Below are positions 44,771 to 57,241 of a stretch of 64,000 nt of DNA, piece after piece. The notes under the pieces were generated by a model that saw nothing but the letters and a program-made list of their open reading frames with translations, did not search any database and had not been told where the DNA came from. The position numbers and the translations under genes were made by a program. Source of the DNA: Quercus robur (taxonomy: Eukaryota > Streptophyta > Magnoliopsida > Fagales > Fagaceae); the NCBI RefSeq assembly GCF_932294415.1, contig NC_065543.1, positions 41,996,277-42,060,276 of the forward strand, written 5' to 3'. The stretch's first letter is position 1. The number at the start of each line of letters is the position of its first letter.

Positions 44771-47700
44771 AAAAAAATTCAATAAATTTATTTGTAAGAA
44801 ATTGTAATTTTAGTTATTTTTATAGACGAAATAGAAAAACGTTATGAATAGTGTGATAATGATTTTATCATACTATATATGTTTTACAAATTGAAAATTG
44901 CATGATATAGTGGATAATATAGATAGGCATGTTTCATGTCTACTAAAAAATGCAAATGTCCTTCAATAATTTTTTTACATTCTTGATTGTGTATAACTAC
45001 TTTTGTTTCCCCCTTTTTGTTAGACATTGTTTCAATTTTTACAAAAACAAATAAATTTGAGCAAGAATAACATGTTTTAAATCAATTGTTTCTCACATAA
45101 CAAAAAATTCAATTGTTTCTCGTATAAATCTTAGAAAAATGATATTAAAATTTTATTATGCTTAAAATAATTAATATAACACAATAAACATATTTAATCT
45201 TTCTAATTACATACAATAAACACATCTATATGAATTAACAAATATTTAATTTTTTATGCCTTTTGAGTCAATTATTATCAAAGCAACAAAACATGAGAAA
45301 GAATGTCATATTCTAAATTTATTATCATTATTTTAACTAAAAATTATTTCTTATATAGATTTTATAAAAGTAATCATATAAATTCATTTGATATAAATAA
45401 TTAAAGCATAACTATAAATAATTAATATATGCATTTACTCTATTGTTTAATTCAATGAACTAATATTTTGATATAAATACAAACTTTGTTGAAGTAGAAG
45501 TCTAAATGAAGGTAATTTCAAGAAATTTGTCACATGATACAATTCCATATTCTCCTACATGAAATCTCTGCTTATATATATTGGTTGCCCACCATTTCAG
45601 AATTTAACCGAGTAATGCTCAAGAATGTCAAAGAGCATGCAACCAACAAAAGATCAAAAGCTTCATGCTATTGCTAAACCAGAACTCTTTCTTGACCATA
45701 CTTAAAAATTCTATGAAAAGACATCACCAAATATTAAAGAAACATTTTTGCTATTTGACTCAGTAAAGGAATAAGTTTAGCAACGAGTCTAGCTAAACAA
45801 TTTTTTTTGCACAATTTGTTGAAGTGGTAGGTTGTGAGTGGCATTAGTAGTGTGTTTATGTGAAAATGATGTCCACTCAACCAAGTCCACCTCCACTACC
45901 GCTTCTCTAAACTCGATAATGAACTTACGGATCACCTTCTTTAGAGACATGGTCGGATTCAGAGCACTTTCAAGGACTTAGCTTTGTTACTTCATAGCTA
46001 TGGAAAATGACGATAGAATGGAAGAAAAGAAAAGAAAAGAGAAGAAAAAGAGGGAACAGACAGTGTTTCACTTTCTTAGCTCCATTTAGTTTTGCTTCAA
46101 ACATATGGAATTATAACACGTGCGTTGGGCGCACAAAAATATTAGTGACTTTAATGTGTAGGCAAATAATGGAGACTTGGAAAGTGTTATGTCCATAACA
46201 ATTTCACAACAATTTTTAATTGTCAAAGGTAAGGTGTCAGGCATTGTAAAAGAATTAATTTCAAACTATTGCAATGATAACTTTGTTGCAATAAGCTATT
46301 AGTTCACAATTTTCGTTGCAATAGTTTGCAAAAATAATTGGTATCAATTTATTGCAATGATTTTTTCATTTTAAGTTATTGCAACAATTTTTCCTAACAT
46401 ATTAAAGTTTCTATTCCATCTGAAATTATAAGTTATTGCAACTAATTATTGTTGATGCAATAATTTAGCATTTTTAAGTCATTATCGCAACAATTTTAAC
46501 TTGTGGATGTGATATCTTGCCTAATACTACTATATATATATATATATATATATTTATATTGTTGTATTAACACTTAATGTAGTAGACTTTTTTTTGGAGT
46601 AGAGTATGGCCTATGGTGTTTTATGAACTTATCTTTTGAAATAGTACTTATCCATGTAAGGTTGAGATGAACCAGATGTATATTAGCCTTAGTAAAAGAC
46701 ATAAGTACCATTGACCCCAACCCTAGCGGCAGTACACCACTCTTTGCCATGTGTTTTCTTACGTTTCTATTGCTATTCTCTTGTCTTTGATCTCTTCATC
46801 AATTGCTGCGAGTTTCTTATCTCATTTTCATATCATGATTTGGTTGTTTTGTGTATTTGATGGTGAGAGGGGGCATTGTCTCATAGAGACGTAACAAGGG
46901 GTGGGGGCATGTTGAGATGAACACCCTGACTTGCAAAAGAAAAAAAAATTTCCTTGCAAAAAAAAAAAGTACATAAATAATTATTTTTAAACTAAGCTGT
47001 CTCGACCACCCTAAAAAGAAGTTATTGGACACCTTAATTTGAGAATCCCAAAATTTTGGGTTCAACAAAAATAGTATTCCTTCTCAAAAAAAAAAAAAAA
47101 AAAAAGTATTGACCCCACAAATATAATCTTTAATCCCTTAAAAAAAATTTCAAATAAAAACAAATGAACAAAAATGGATGATAATTATGGAATATTAACC
47201 TCTTTGCAAGCGCTACACACATGCATGCTTAGAGACTTCTTTTTTTGATTTAATGTCAAAATTTTCATTTAGATTTATGCATTTGTCCAACCATGTTTAT
47301 CATTTTCCAATCACTTATATAGTTAGGAGTGTGATGAGACCTCGTTCCAACAAATGAAAACCAAAATAGCATTGAAGAATCCATTAGTTTGTATGCGTGT
47401 GTTCAGTTTTTGTATAATTAATTAGGACAATTATAGTAAACTTAATTTAAAAAATTCTAAAATTTAAATAATTTTCAAACATATTATATAAGTTCGAAAA
47501 AGAAAGAAAGAGATGATAATATAGACTAGCCTCTGAGCATGCGCTCACGCGCGTGCTCAGAGACTTTTCTATTTTTTGGGTAAAAATTAATAATTTGTAT
47601 TTATTATAATTTGGAATTTCTATTTTTTCCAATTACAAAAAAAAAAAAAAAAAAAACTAAGGGTGTAATGAAATTTAAAAAAAAAAAATTGAAAAAAAAG

Positions 47701-48409
47701 GAGGTCAAAGAAACAAATACATCGTGATGAAGTAAAAAAAATAATAATAATACGTAGGGTGAGTTTTGTAGATTAGAGGAGTTTTAAAACTAACAAAAGA
47801 GTAATCCTATTTTGTAGGGAATTAGTGAATATAAGTAGGAATTTAAATCAACGTAAAAGTAGGAGTTTATTAGAAGTAGGAAGACATTTCAATGTAGAAG
47901 TAGGAATTTATTATTTTTGTCAATTTACTATTTTAGCCCCATTTTTAAGTTTTAGATATGGGTATTTTTGACAGTAAAAAAAGCAATAACTAACTTTCTT
48001 TTTCTAATTTACTATTTTAACCACATTTTTAAATTGTTGGTTAATTAATTTAGGGATATTTTTGACAGGAAAAAAAGCAATAACTAACTTTCTGAATCCT
48101 CTTAATATATACAGATAATACTTCATGTACAATGGCATAATTGCATAGGCAACAAATAATTTCAAAAATTCCAAAGACATATATACTTTTCTTTTAGAGA
48201 AGACTACTTACAATAAAAATATACAATTAAAAACAATAAATATAGTAATAATAAAATTAAAATTAAAGTTTAATTATTTTATTGGTATACGCAATATTAT
48301 AGAATGAAAAAAAATTTGATCCATTTTATGATTCTCACAACAGTCTTTTAAAAAAACAAAAAAACTTGCACTCACTTTAGCATTTGTATTTAAAAAAAAA
48401 AAAAATTTA
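44771..48409. other. Gene-free AT-rich region
   Basis: No coding region is supported. A diverged copy of part of the pectate-lyase flank lies at about 45650-45865 (TGCTATTGCTAAACCAGAAC, TTTGCTATTTGACTCAGTAA). A block at 46240-46500 is rich in recurring TTGCAAT/ATTGCAA motifs on both strands. An (AT)n run sits at about 46530-46552. Poly-A runs are frequent (47080-47105, 47637-47657). Confidence 0.6.
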
Positions 48410-48590
48410 TCAAGAATTAAATAAGTAAATTCTAGTTAGATAAACTGGTAAAACTTTTTTCAATGTATAAGAAACATAGGAGTTGAATCTTGTCTGCACA
48501 AAAAACTAATTGTAGTCTTGACCTTATGATAAAAAATAAATCATCATGAAACCGGATGTCATATGTTGAAATTTTATTGAATTTTAAGGC
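48410..48590 (+). mobile_element. SINE-like element
   Basis: An A-box-like TAGTTAGATAAACTGG and a B-box-like GAGTTGAATCTT sit about 50 bases apart. A CATCATGAAACCGGATGTCA segment and an ATATGTTGAAATTTTATTGA end follow. The pattern resembles dispersed plant tRNA-SINEs; borders and family are uncertain. Confidence 0.4.
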
Positions 48591-49499
48591 GAAAAAACCA
48601 TATAATATGAATGGGAAACGAAATCAACTTTTATTTTCCTTTCAACTTCAAAGACAAAAATCAACTACCTATACTAGAAATGTCAAAAAAATAAAAATAA
48701 ATAAACTATATAAAAACCAAGGGTTAATCAAAAATTAATTTATTTTTTTAAGACATACTGACATGGTCTTTTTTTTTTTTTTTTTTTTTCAATCGGATGA
48801 CATTGTTGGTTTATTTCTGGAAAACCAAATAATTCAAAACAAATAACTGGAAAATTCAATTTTGTCTTGTTTTATTTTTAATTCCCATTTGATCTCTTGA
48901 TAAACCTCTAGTTTTTGATGTAGTTGATTTTTTTTTTCTTTTCATTTTAATTTTTATTGGGGAAAAAGAAATTTTAGTTTAGTTTTGTATTTATATTATA
49001 TGATTCTTTATAACTTTTTTTTTTTGGTTGCAAATGCAAATATGGGAGAGGTTTAAAAAAAAGATCGTTGAAAGAATTGTAAAATAATTTTCAAACATAT
49101 TACATGAGTTTAAATAAAAAAGATAAGTACATGGCATAATTACATAAACAAGGAAATAATTTCAAATTTTGAACCAAATATATATTTTATTTTCAAAGAA
49201 GACTAATTACAATTAAATTATACAATGAATATTTATAAATATATTAATTATGATAAAAATTAAAATGAAACTTTATTTATTTTATTGATATATTGTAACT
49301 AGTACTTTATGATGTTTTCAATGGAAATAGACAAAGTTTATATCCACCATCCATCACTGTGATAACTATTGAGATTTTTTTTTATATATAAAAAAAGGAC
49401 TTATGCTTTATTCGTTGAAAGTTGAAACATCAAATCCTATTAAGAATAAATATTTTAGCTTACAATTTTAACATCAAAATATGGAGGAGTATAGTGGTT
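48591..49499. other. Gene-free AT-rich region
   Basis: No gene or clear element seen. Long T-runs at about 48772-48790 and 49014-49025. Confidence 0.5.
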
Positions 49500-50484
49500 A
49501 GCGTTGGCTCTTAAAGATAGTGTTGTAGGTTCAGATTGTTGACCTGGCTTTGTTTGAAGTGGAAAACCCGCCAAGTTTTTTTCATATTTGGCTGGTTTTA
49601 ACCATCTTTCCACTTTGGTTGCTGTTAAATTTTATTTCAAATTCATTGTTAATCAGGCTACGCATGTCTGAAACCTGGTTGTTGGTGAGCAGAAATAATA
49701 ATCTAACTATTGTTTTGCTAATTTAAGTTAATCTTGCCTTTGTAACTGGCCACATTCCCCACAGAAATATGATCTGAGAATCTATATCAGTATTAGATGC
49801 TTATATCATACAGTCAAAAATTAATAATTTTTGGGTGGAAGCATAGAAGAGGAACACTGAGAACACGAGGGTTACGTGGTTCAGCCTTGACGGCCTACAT
49901 CCACGGAGAAATCCCTTAAGGGCTACATCTTTATTGTATGAGAGTGTAGTACAATAATCTCCTATGTTACAATGAACCCTAACATGAGTATATATAGGCG
50001 ACTAAACCCTAGACTACTAGTACAAGCATGAATGGGCTTGGGCCTATTACATTGGGCTAATATGTCTAATATATATCTCTAACAGGTGTATAGCACATGA
50101 AATCAGTGATCTGGGAGTCTATATTGGGCAATGCTTCCCATAACAGTTATATTGCGCACCATTTAAGTCTCTTTCAAAATTTAACCAGGTAATGCTTAAG
50201 CAGAAAGTTAAAGGCTAGACTATAATTTAGCCATGTACCTAACAAAATCTCCATGCAATTCCTAAACCGGAACTCTTTCTTCTTGACCATACTTTGCAAA
50301 TTTTATGGAAAGATATCACTGAATATTAAAAGTGCTCCTTTCATTCTCATCTTTCAAACATCCACAGAAAATAGAAACTACATGACCAATTAGAACATTA
50401 AAGTTATTCCCTCCTAATTGCTTACCCCTACAACCTCTGTTTTAACAACAGGGTTCAGTCTAGTTTAAGATCCATATATGTATA
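49500..50484. repeat. Pectate lyase 3' flank, copy 2 (duplicated in 43240-44510)
   Basis: The flank downstream of the live pectate lyase, sharing ordered blocks with 43240-44340. An LTR (49836-50084) interrupts it relative to copy 1. Confidence 0.8.
49836..50084 (-). mobile_element. Short LTR, probably copia or TRIM type
   Basis: 249 bases that are absent from the paralogous block at about 43630, which sets the borders. Read on the minus strand it begins TGTTAGAGATATATATTAG, a common plant copia LTR start, and ends ATGCTTCCA. It contains GGTTACGTGGTTCAGCC on the plus strand. No 5-bp target duplication is intact. Confidence 0.65.
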
Positions 50485-52568
50485 TCAACAAGGCTTATTT
50501 TTGATGCACTTAAGAAAACCTGCAAAGCGAGTCAACCTTCTTACAAAATGCCCTGGCTTTGCACTGATCACATCGTGCTTGTGCTCCGTTTTAACTGGGC
50601 TTCCAGATTCGACAAAGAAGGCTCCGTTCTCCATCAAATCACCTTCTGATCTCCAATTCCATGATCTCCACACACTCTCAGGTGCATAGTCTCTTTTCGT
50701 CACCTAAATCACACCCACATGAATATCATTATAATCTCTACATATACACTAAATTTTGTGTGTGCGCATGTGAATATTTTGCATGCCTACACTTGGGGTA
50801 TGCTTACCTCTTTACAACCTGCCTTTGAAGGAGCAATAAACCGATTACCCTGGCTAATAATGGTAGGATGTTGGCTACCACCAATAGCATACATGAGCCA
50901 GTGATTGTAGTCGTTGTTGACAACATGCGCAAACCCATATCGGCACCTTGGCATCCTTTGCACTAACCCGTTACCGAAGTGATTGAAAGCAAGAGTTATT
51001 TGCATGATTTCGTCACCAGAGAAGCTATCACTTGCACCAAAAAGCATCACCTGCATACATAAACACAAACTCATTACCATTAATAAATCCTTGAGAAAAT
51101 AAAGTGTTTTTTTTTTTTTTTTAAAATTTTTTTTTTGGTATAAGTTTGAATTATTATGGTTGATGTTACCTCGTTATGTCTGGTGAAGAAGCAATTGGAG
51201 ATGGTAATGGCTGTGGATCCTTGAATGGCATCAATGATTCCGTCGTCACAATTTGACATGGAAATATGATCAATCCAAAGATTTGTGGCTCCAAAAATTG
51301 AGATCCCATCACCATCACTCCTCGAACGTTGGCCGTAATGATTCACTGAGTCCCTAATTAAGCCACCATTGCCTGACTTAATGTCATGGATGTGGAGGTT
51401 ATGGATGATGACATTGTCCACATATTGAAGTGTAATTTGAGCACCATCGCAAATGTGTACATTAGCACCACGCCCATCTATAGTCTTGTTGCTGGTCATT
51501 ATTAGCTCTTCGCTTAGCCTAATCCTCATGTCGTGAGCAAATATGATCCATAGTGGCTCAGGCTGGATCACTGCATGGCGTAGGGTTCCTCGTTTAGGTT
51601 TCACTAGGTGATCGTCGGATGAATCCCTCACCACATAGATTTTCCCATGCTTGCCTCCTGTTGTCTTACGCCCAAAGCCTAGGACACAATCAGCTAGCCT
51701 CTTACGGTGTTTAGCCCAATCATTTTGGCATCTCCAGCACCGATCAATTGGGTTTGTAGCCAAACATGGCCCTTTATATTTGCCCAAGTTTCTTCTTGTG
51801 CTATCGGTTCCATTCAAGGCTCTACATGAAAATTACAGTGACAAACTAATTATTTAAATTTCTAGGAAAAGACAAAAAAGAAAAAGAAAAAAAGAATTAC
51901 CAACCCAGCCATACAAAAAACACTATATAAAGAATGATTTAGTTTTACTTTTCATATAAATACGTCTTAAACTCTTAATATTTGTTTATGTAATACACTT
52001 ATATTTAGTATAATTCTATGCTGATATTAATTCACTCAATAACTATCAACTGCACTAATATTTTTACAATCTTAACATTAAATTACATGTTCTTGTTATA
52101 CCTAACACTTATACACAAAACTAAATTCATATGAATCAAATATCATGATATTTTACAAACATAAAGATAGAGAGAAAGTATAATCTAACAATAAATTTCT
52201 CAAAATTAATATTCTTCAAATGAAAAATTAGTTAAAGATGTAATTTGAAATTCACCTATACATGCATAATTAGTGATAGACCATTCATGAAAATGGTCTT
52301 ACTTTTAACATAATGATATAATTGGGAACTCAATCACCTTTACATCGTTGAACCATGCATGAAAATGGTCTTACTTGTGGACATGGTGGTTGAAATGATC
52401 AAGGACTTCCTGAGTATTTGGCTGATAGGCCTTGAGGGCTGCCTTTCTGGCTTCTTCAGCTCGCTCCTGCCACACCTCATCAAAATCAGCAATGTGAGCC
52501 CTCATGATTGTTGGAAACATTGCAACAAAAGCACAAAGTAGTAGCAATCTAAGCTCGATGGATTCCAT
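50485..52568 (-). CDS. Pectate lyase, secreted, 4 exons
   Basis: Exons in transcript order: 52568-52375, 51821-51170, 51050-50808, 50703-50485; phase closes to 435 residues. It cleaves de-esterified homogalacturonan in the cell wall by beta-elimination, with calcium. A hydrophobic N-terminus ([19 protein letters not shown]) is a signal peptide. The plant pectate-lyase N region follows ([33 protein letters not shown]). Then come the parallel beta-helix with the family motif WIDH (247-250), [10 protein letters not shown], and [11 protein letters not shown] (311-321), which contains the conserved arginines, and [17 protein letters not shown]. The N region recalls the LAT59/P59 pollen-type group, by memory only. 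The ATG at 52568 directly opens the signal peptide. A degenerate copy of its last exon lies at 44340-44510. Confidence 0.95.
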
Positions 52569-53816
52569 GGCTGTCACTCTTTCTCTCTTGAACTAAAACT
52601 CTTTGTGCTATGGAAACAGAAATAGCAAACTTGTATCAGGTTGAACCCATGTTCATTTGATTTTCACCTGTGTACAGAGATTAAAAATTCAAAAGCATTA
52701 TTCAATGGAATGAAAAAAAAAAAAATGATACTAGAACCAGAAATCTAAATAAAGAAAATATACAAAATGAGAAGAAGAGACGGAAGAGAGGAGAGCCACC
52801 CACAGCGGTTAGTGTAATTTCTTTTGTCTAATAGGAGTATTTGGGTTAAGGGGCTTTCTATTTAAAAGCAACAAAATAATCTTATTGGTTTTAAAATATT
52901 TTAAACATGTTTTTTCAAAATACTAACTGATTTTATTTAGGTTTCAATTTAAACAATTGAAATATTATTCAAGTTTCAATTTGAAGAATTAAAATCTGAT
53001 CTTATCAATAGGTTATCTTGTCTTAAAAACTGAATTACTCAAATCTGGAATTCTTTTGTTTAAAAAAAAAAAAAAAAAAAAAAAATCCAAACTCACATTT
53101 CATTGCACCAGAATGAAATTGAAAACATCAATCAAAAAAATCTGATCTTATCTAAAACACTATCTTGTCTTAAAAACTCAAGCACTCAAATTTTAATTTT
53201 TAATCTAAAAAAAAAAAAAAAAAAATCAAACTCACAATATGCTGAACTTCAGCTATTACTGTTTTATTTTATTTTAATTCTGTTACTGTTCGCCCAATAT
53301 GCTGAACTTCAGCCAATCTAAAATGGTTCAGAACTTGAATTACTCAAATTTTAAATTTTAATCTACTTGGAAAATCCAAAGGGAATTAATTTTTTTTTTT
53401 TTTTTTTTGAGAAGACAAATTAACCGAATAACTACGTTTGTATCCTTTTCCACTGCCAAAAATAAGATAAAATATATCTACTACTATTACTAGCTAGGTA
53501 ATAAGTAGTATAATTAAATTTTCAATTAAATTTAAACATATAAAAATATAAATGCATTGAATTTAATTATCTTTATAAAAAAAATTGTCTTTGAAAAATA
53601 TAATACTATTATTTGTGCTTTATTGATTAATAAAACCATATGTTTGTTCCCATAATTTGTTTTTAAAAAAATCATATATTTAAATTTATTTGGAAAAATT
53701 GTCTTATTTTTTGGGTAATTTGATAATTGAGGGGAGGTGGGGGTGGGGTGGGGTGGGGTGAGGCCATTTAAACATTAAATATTCTATTTGAAAATATTAA
53801 AGACGTAACTAAGTAA
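52569..53816. other. Pectate lyase upstream region and AT-rich spacer
   Basis: Presumed promoter of the pectate lyase, then gene-free DNA. A diverged duplicate lies at about 52985-53055 and 53140-53205 (AATCTGATCTTATC, TTATCTTGTCTTAAAAACT). AATATGCTGAACTTCAGC occurs twice (about 53237 and 53297). A GGGGT-rich stretch lies at about 53732-53762. Confidence 0.55.
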
Positions 53817-53821
53817 ATAAT

Positions 53822-54601
53822 TGTGGGGGCTAGTTAGTCACTAAAAATTATTAAAGTCAAGTTAATTGGGCTTGTGGTCCATCCGAGGATGCAAATCTGT
53901 CCGAGGAGGCCCATATCAGGTTGTAGGGGTAACCAAACAAAAGGAAGAGTGAATATCACGAAAGGTGAGTTCAGTATTCGTCCGAGGACAAAATCCTTCT
54001 CGGTAATATGAATCCGAGGATGAACAGAACGCCACCTTGTTACAAACGTACTTCGGAGCTACGTTACCACTAAAGGTGGAATAAGGGACCAAGGGTAAGA
54101 AAGAGAAGGCAAACAAATATCTATAACAACAGCTGCCTCCGCATTAATTGCCTCTCAACCAACTCTCTGGCCGCATTAATGTGGAGGTGATGCCTGAACA
54201 GTGATGAAGCAGCCTTACAGCTACTAGTAGGAGGTTCCAGAATGTGTTAGATGGGACAGAAAGAAACCCCCTGAACCCAACCTACACGTGTGTGGTGAAG
54301 ATGATATGAAGAGGGCAGTATATAACATGAAAGGAAAGCATGTAGAAAAGGGATCGGAATATAAAAAAAGACACAAAGAACACTCAGGAAAAAAGCTTAG
54401 AAACCAAAGAACTGTACTTGTTTCAAAGAAAAACTAATTGTTATATCGGTGCTAATCCATCTATAAATGTGAGGTTGAATCGTTTTACTTTTAAAAGTTA
54501 ATCTAGTTCTTGAACACCCACGCTCTATAAATTTTATTGTTTGGGCCTTTAACGTACGAACCCAGTATCAGTTTGGGATCGTTACAAATTGAGTCCTTAC
54601 A
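53822..54601 (-). mobile_element. Solo LTR, family 1, reverse orientation
   Basis: 780 bases bounded by TGTGGGGG and CCTTACA with a perfect 5-bp target duplication, ATAAT, at 53817-53821 and 54602-54606. Reversed, it begins TGTAAGGACTC and carries AATTTATAGAGCGTGGGT, matching AATTTATAGAGAGTGGGT in the LTR at 18932. It is therefore the same family on the other strand. TCCGAGGA motifs recur throughout. Confidence 0.93.
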
Positions 54602-54744
54602 ATAATAGTATAATATATATTAGTATTTAGTTAGAAAAAATGAGTTTTTTTTTTTTTTTTTTTTGGAGGTACTCACAGGTTGCACAATTCAACACTGTTG
54701 GACTTACCGTCTTAAAAATTTTATACTAGCATTTATTAATGAAA

Positions 54745-54935
54745 AATTTGAGAAATACTATGTTCATCATATTTTCATAACAAATTTTATATGACAAGTT
54801 ATTTCGGGTTGTTATTGGTGGGGGTATAAAAGTAATTTCAATTGTAGGTTTAAATTAGAACCAATAACAACTAACTACCTATGATTTATTGTGAAAATGA
54901 TATGAACATAGTCAAGTAGCATCTCTATGAAAAAT
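54745..54935. mobile_element. MITE-like element, relative of 18190-18358
   Basis: Inverted ends GAGAAATACTATGTTCATCA and (reversed) AGAGATGCTACTTGACTATG, with TTGTTATTGGT and ACCAATAACAACTAACTACC inside. Order and ends match the element at 18190. Confidence 0.65.
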
Positions 54936-56449
54936 TTACCACAAACACGTTGCCTTGTGAGGGAAAAAAATCATGGATATAGTTGCTGATTTTCATTACA
55001 AGTAAACCCTAAAAAAAAAAAAAAAAAAAATTGTTGGACAATGAGTTAACATAACACAAAAAGATTTTATGATTAGTCAATTTTTATCTCGAACTACAAC
55101 CTTACTCAATATATTTTTATTATAGGTGAATTTCAATAAATCTACCATTGGATTACATCTTCTCTTTATTTCCTCAATGCTTGCAAAATTTATAGAAAGT
55201 TAAAGATCTATAGCTGTATCATCAATAAATTATTTAAATTACAAGTTTTTGTAATTTAAAATTATGCATAAAATATAAGCTTATAGATCATATAGTAAAT
55301 AATATTCGATTGACACAAAATTTGACATGTGTATATATTAAGAGCACAAAAAATATACAATTCAACGTTAGATTTTCAAAATACGTAGTAATGTTTATTT
55401 TATTGAGTAATGTTATATAATCTTAGGCTATAACCAATTTTATATCTAAACTTTATCCATATATATTATAAATAAATAAATGAAAAAGAGAGAGAGAGAA
55501 GGAGATGCTTACTGGATCCAATACATTTCTACTTTACTAGCAATCTATTCAAGAGAATCCAGTAAAAGTAAAACTAAAAAAAAAAAAAAAAAAATACAAA
55601 CAAACAAACACATTATTTAGACAACTATAAGATTATTGTAAATCTAAGTTAGCCAAAATAATTAAAAATTTGTGAATTTATTTAACCAATACTTTGGTAT
55701 TCTTAGTTTTATTATTTGTAGCAATTTATGTTTACAAAACGAATATTATACACGGGTAATAGAGAAAAAAACCTAAAAATAATTTCAAAATGAAACTATA
55801 ATGTACATCTGGTTGGAAGTTTATGTGCATTTTCTTTGATTTAAATCCTTGAGAAGTAGTTCCAAGCTTAGCTCCTTACCAAAATTAGGTACAATTTTTT
55901 TTTAAAGGAATGCTATTAATACCTTATTTTAATCTTCACAAAACATTATTCAATGGATACACTTCAAATTTGTTAGCCCCAGCTCTGATTCGACACAAAA
56001 TTGAATATTGGTGATCAAGCATATACTAAATGTATGGCAATTTAACGCCCTCCAATATTAAACAACCCTATCTCAAACTAATTAAGTTCAATTTGGCCAA
56101 AAATGAATATTTGTGACCAAGCATGCGCTATGCACTCAGCCCCCTAGCATTCTTAAAACCCAAAAATGAATATTGTAATGTTGTATGCGCAGCCACCTAA
56201 GTCTCATCTTGACAATTCAACTCCTCCTCCTGTCTTGACCCAAACCAAGCATAAAATATTAAAAGTCATGTTAACGGGCGCTTTTAAGGCAATTGTTAAT
56301 AAACTATTTTAAAATCATTTTGACACATTTTTTATAGGAAATATAAAAAGTTGTCAAAAAAAAATTTCTTATAATTTTCTCATTAAATATTTCTAAAAAT
56401 AGTTTTGAAAAAAATTAACTTAAGGTTAATTTGCGTTAACTTTTAGACC
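54936..56449. other. Gene-free AT-rich region with dispersed repeat
   Basis: No gene seen. The part at 55120-55390 recurs at about 63270-63540 in the same orientation (TAGATTTTCAAAA-type edges, ATTTAAAATTATG, GCTTGTAAAAT or GCTTGCAAAAT), a dispersed non-coding repeat. A poly-A run sits at about 55576-55595. Confidence 0.6.
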
Positions 56450-56454
56450 TATCT

Positions 56455-57115
56455 GACTTTTAATAGTTTTTTGTAGTAACTACAAAAAACTTGATTTTTA
56501 GCCGTGGTTGTAACCACTATTAAAACTATTAAAAATTGCTGCTAAAAGTCAAATAGGTCTATACTAGTGGTTTTCTAAACCGCTACTACAAAATGTTTAT
56601 ACCAACGGTCATGTAGCTGCTGCTAAAGAATTTAAAACCACTAGTACACACAGCCCTTCCTTTTGTAATTAATTTTTTGTACCAATGGTTACGTAACTGT
56701 TGCACTAGATTATTTAGTAGCAATTCATAGAACTGCTGCTAGAGAATTAAAAAACCACTAGTACAAAGGGCTGTTCCTTTTAGAATTAATTATACCAGTG
56801 GTTATGTAATTGTTGCTATAGATTCTTTAGTAACAGTTCTATAAACCGCTGCTAAACAAAATTAAAAATGTTAGTATACCCTTCCCTTATTTCTAGTATA
56901 AATTATTTTTAACACGGTTTTGTGAATTGGTAATTGCTACTTGATATTCTTTAACAACAGTTTTATAAAATGCTGCTATAAAATAAAATAAAAACCACTA
57001 GTTCTCCCATTCTTACACTCTGTTATAAATTAGTTATTACAGAAAAAATACAACCGCAACTATAGGGTTCGTATAGGAGCGGTTGTAAAAACCTCTATCA
57101 AAGATATAAACATGA
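56455..57115. repeat. Tandem 115-120 bp units with CACTAGT motifs
   Basis: About four diverged units share, in order, CACTAGTACA-like, CCCTTCCTTTT-like, TAATT, ACCAATGGTTA or CCAGTGGTTA, TTTAGTA-CA and GCTGCTA. The CACTAGT anchors fall near 56638, 56756 and 56996. An inverted piece closes the block (CAACCGCAACTATAGG and GGAGCGGTTGT). This could be the subterminal region of a CACTA-type element, but no transposase or clean TIR is present. Confidence 0.55.
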
Positions 57116-57241
57116 TTGAATATTACAAAAAATTTTTTTTATTAAATTTTTCCTGAAAATTAGTAATTTAACATGTTTGGAATGTTATTAAAATCCATAA
57201 TTACAAAAACCAAAGTGATAAAATAATTGCAAAAAGGTAAT

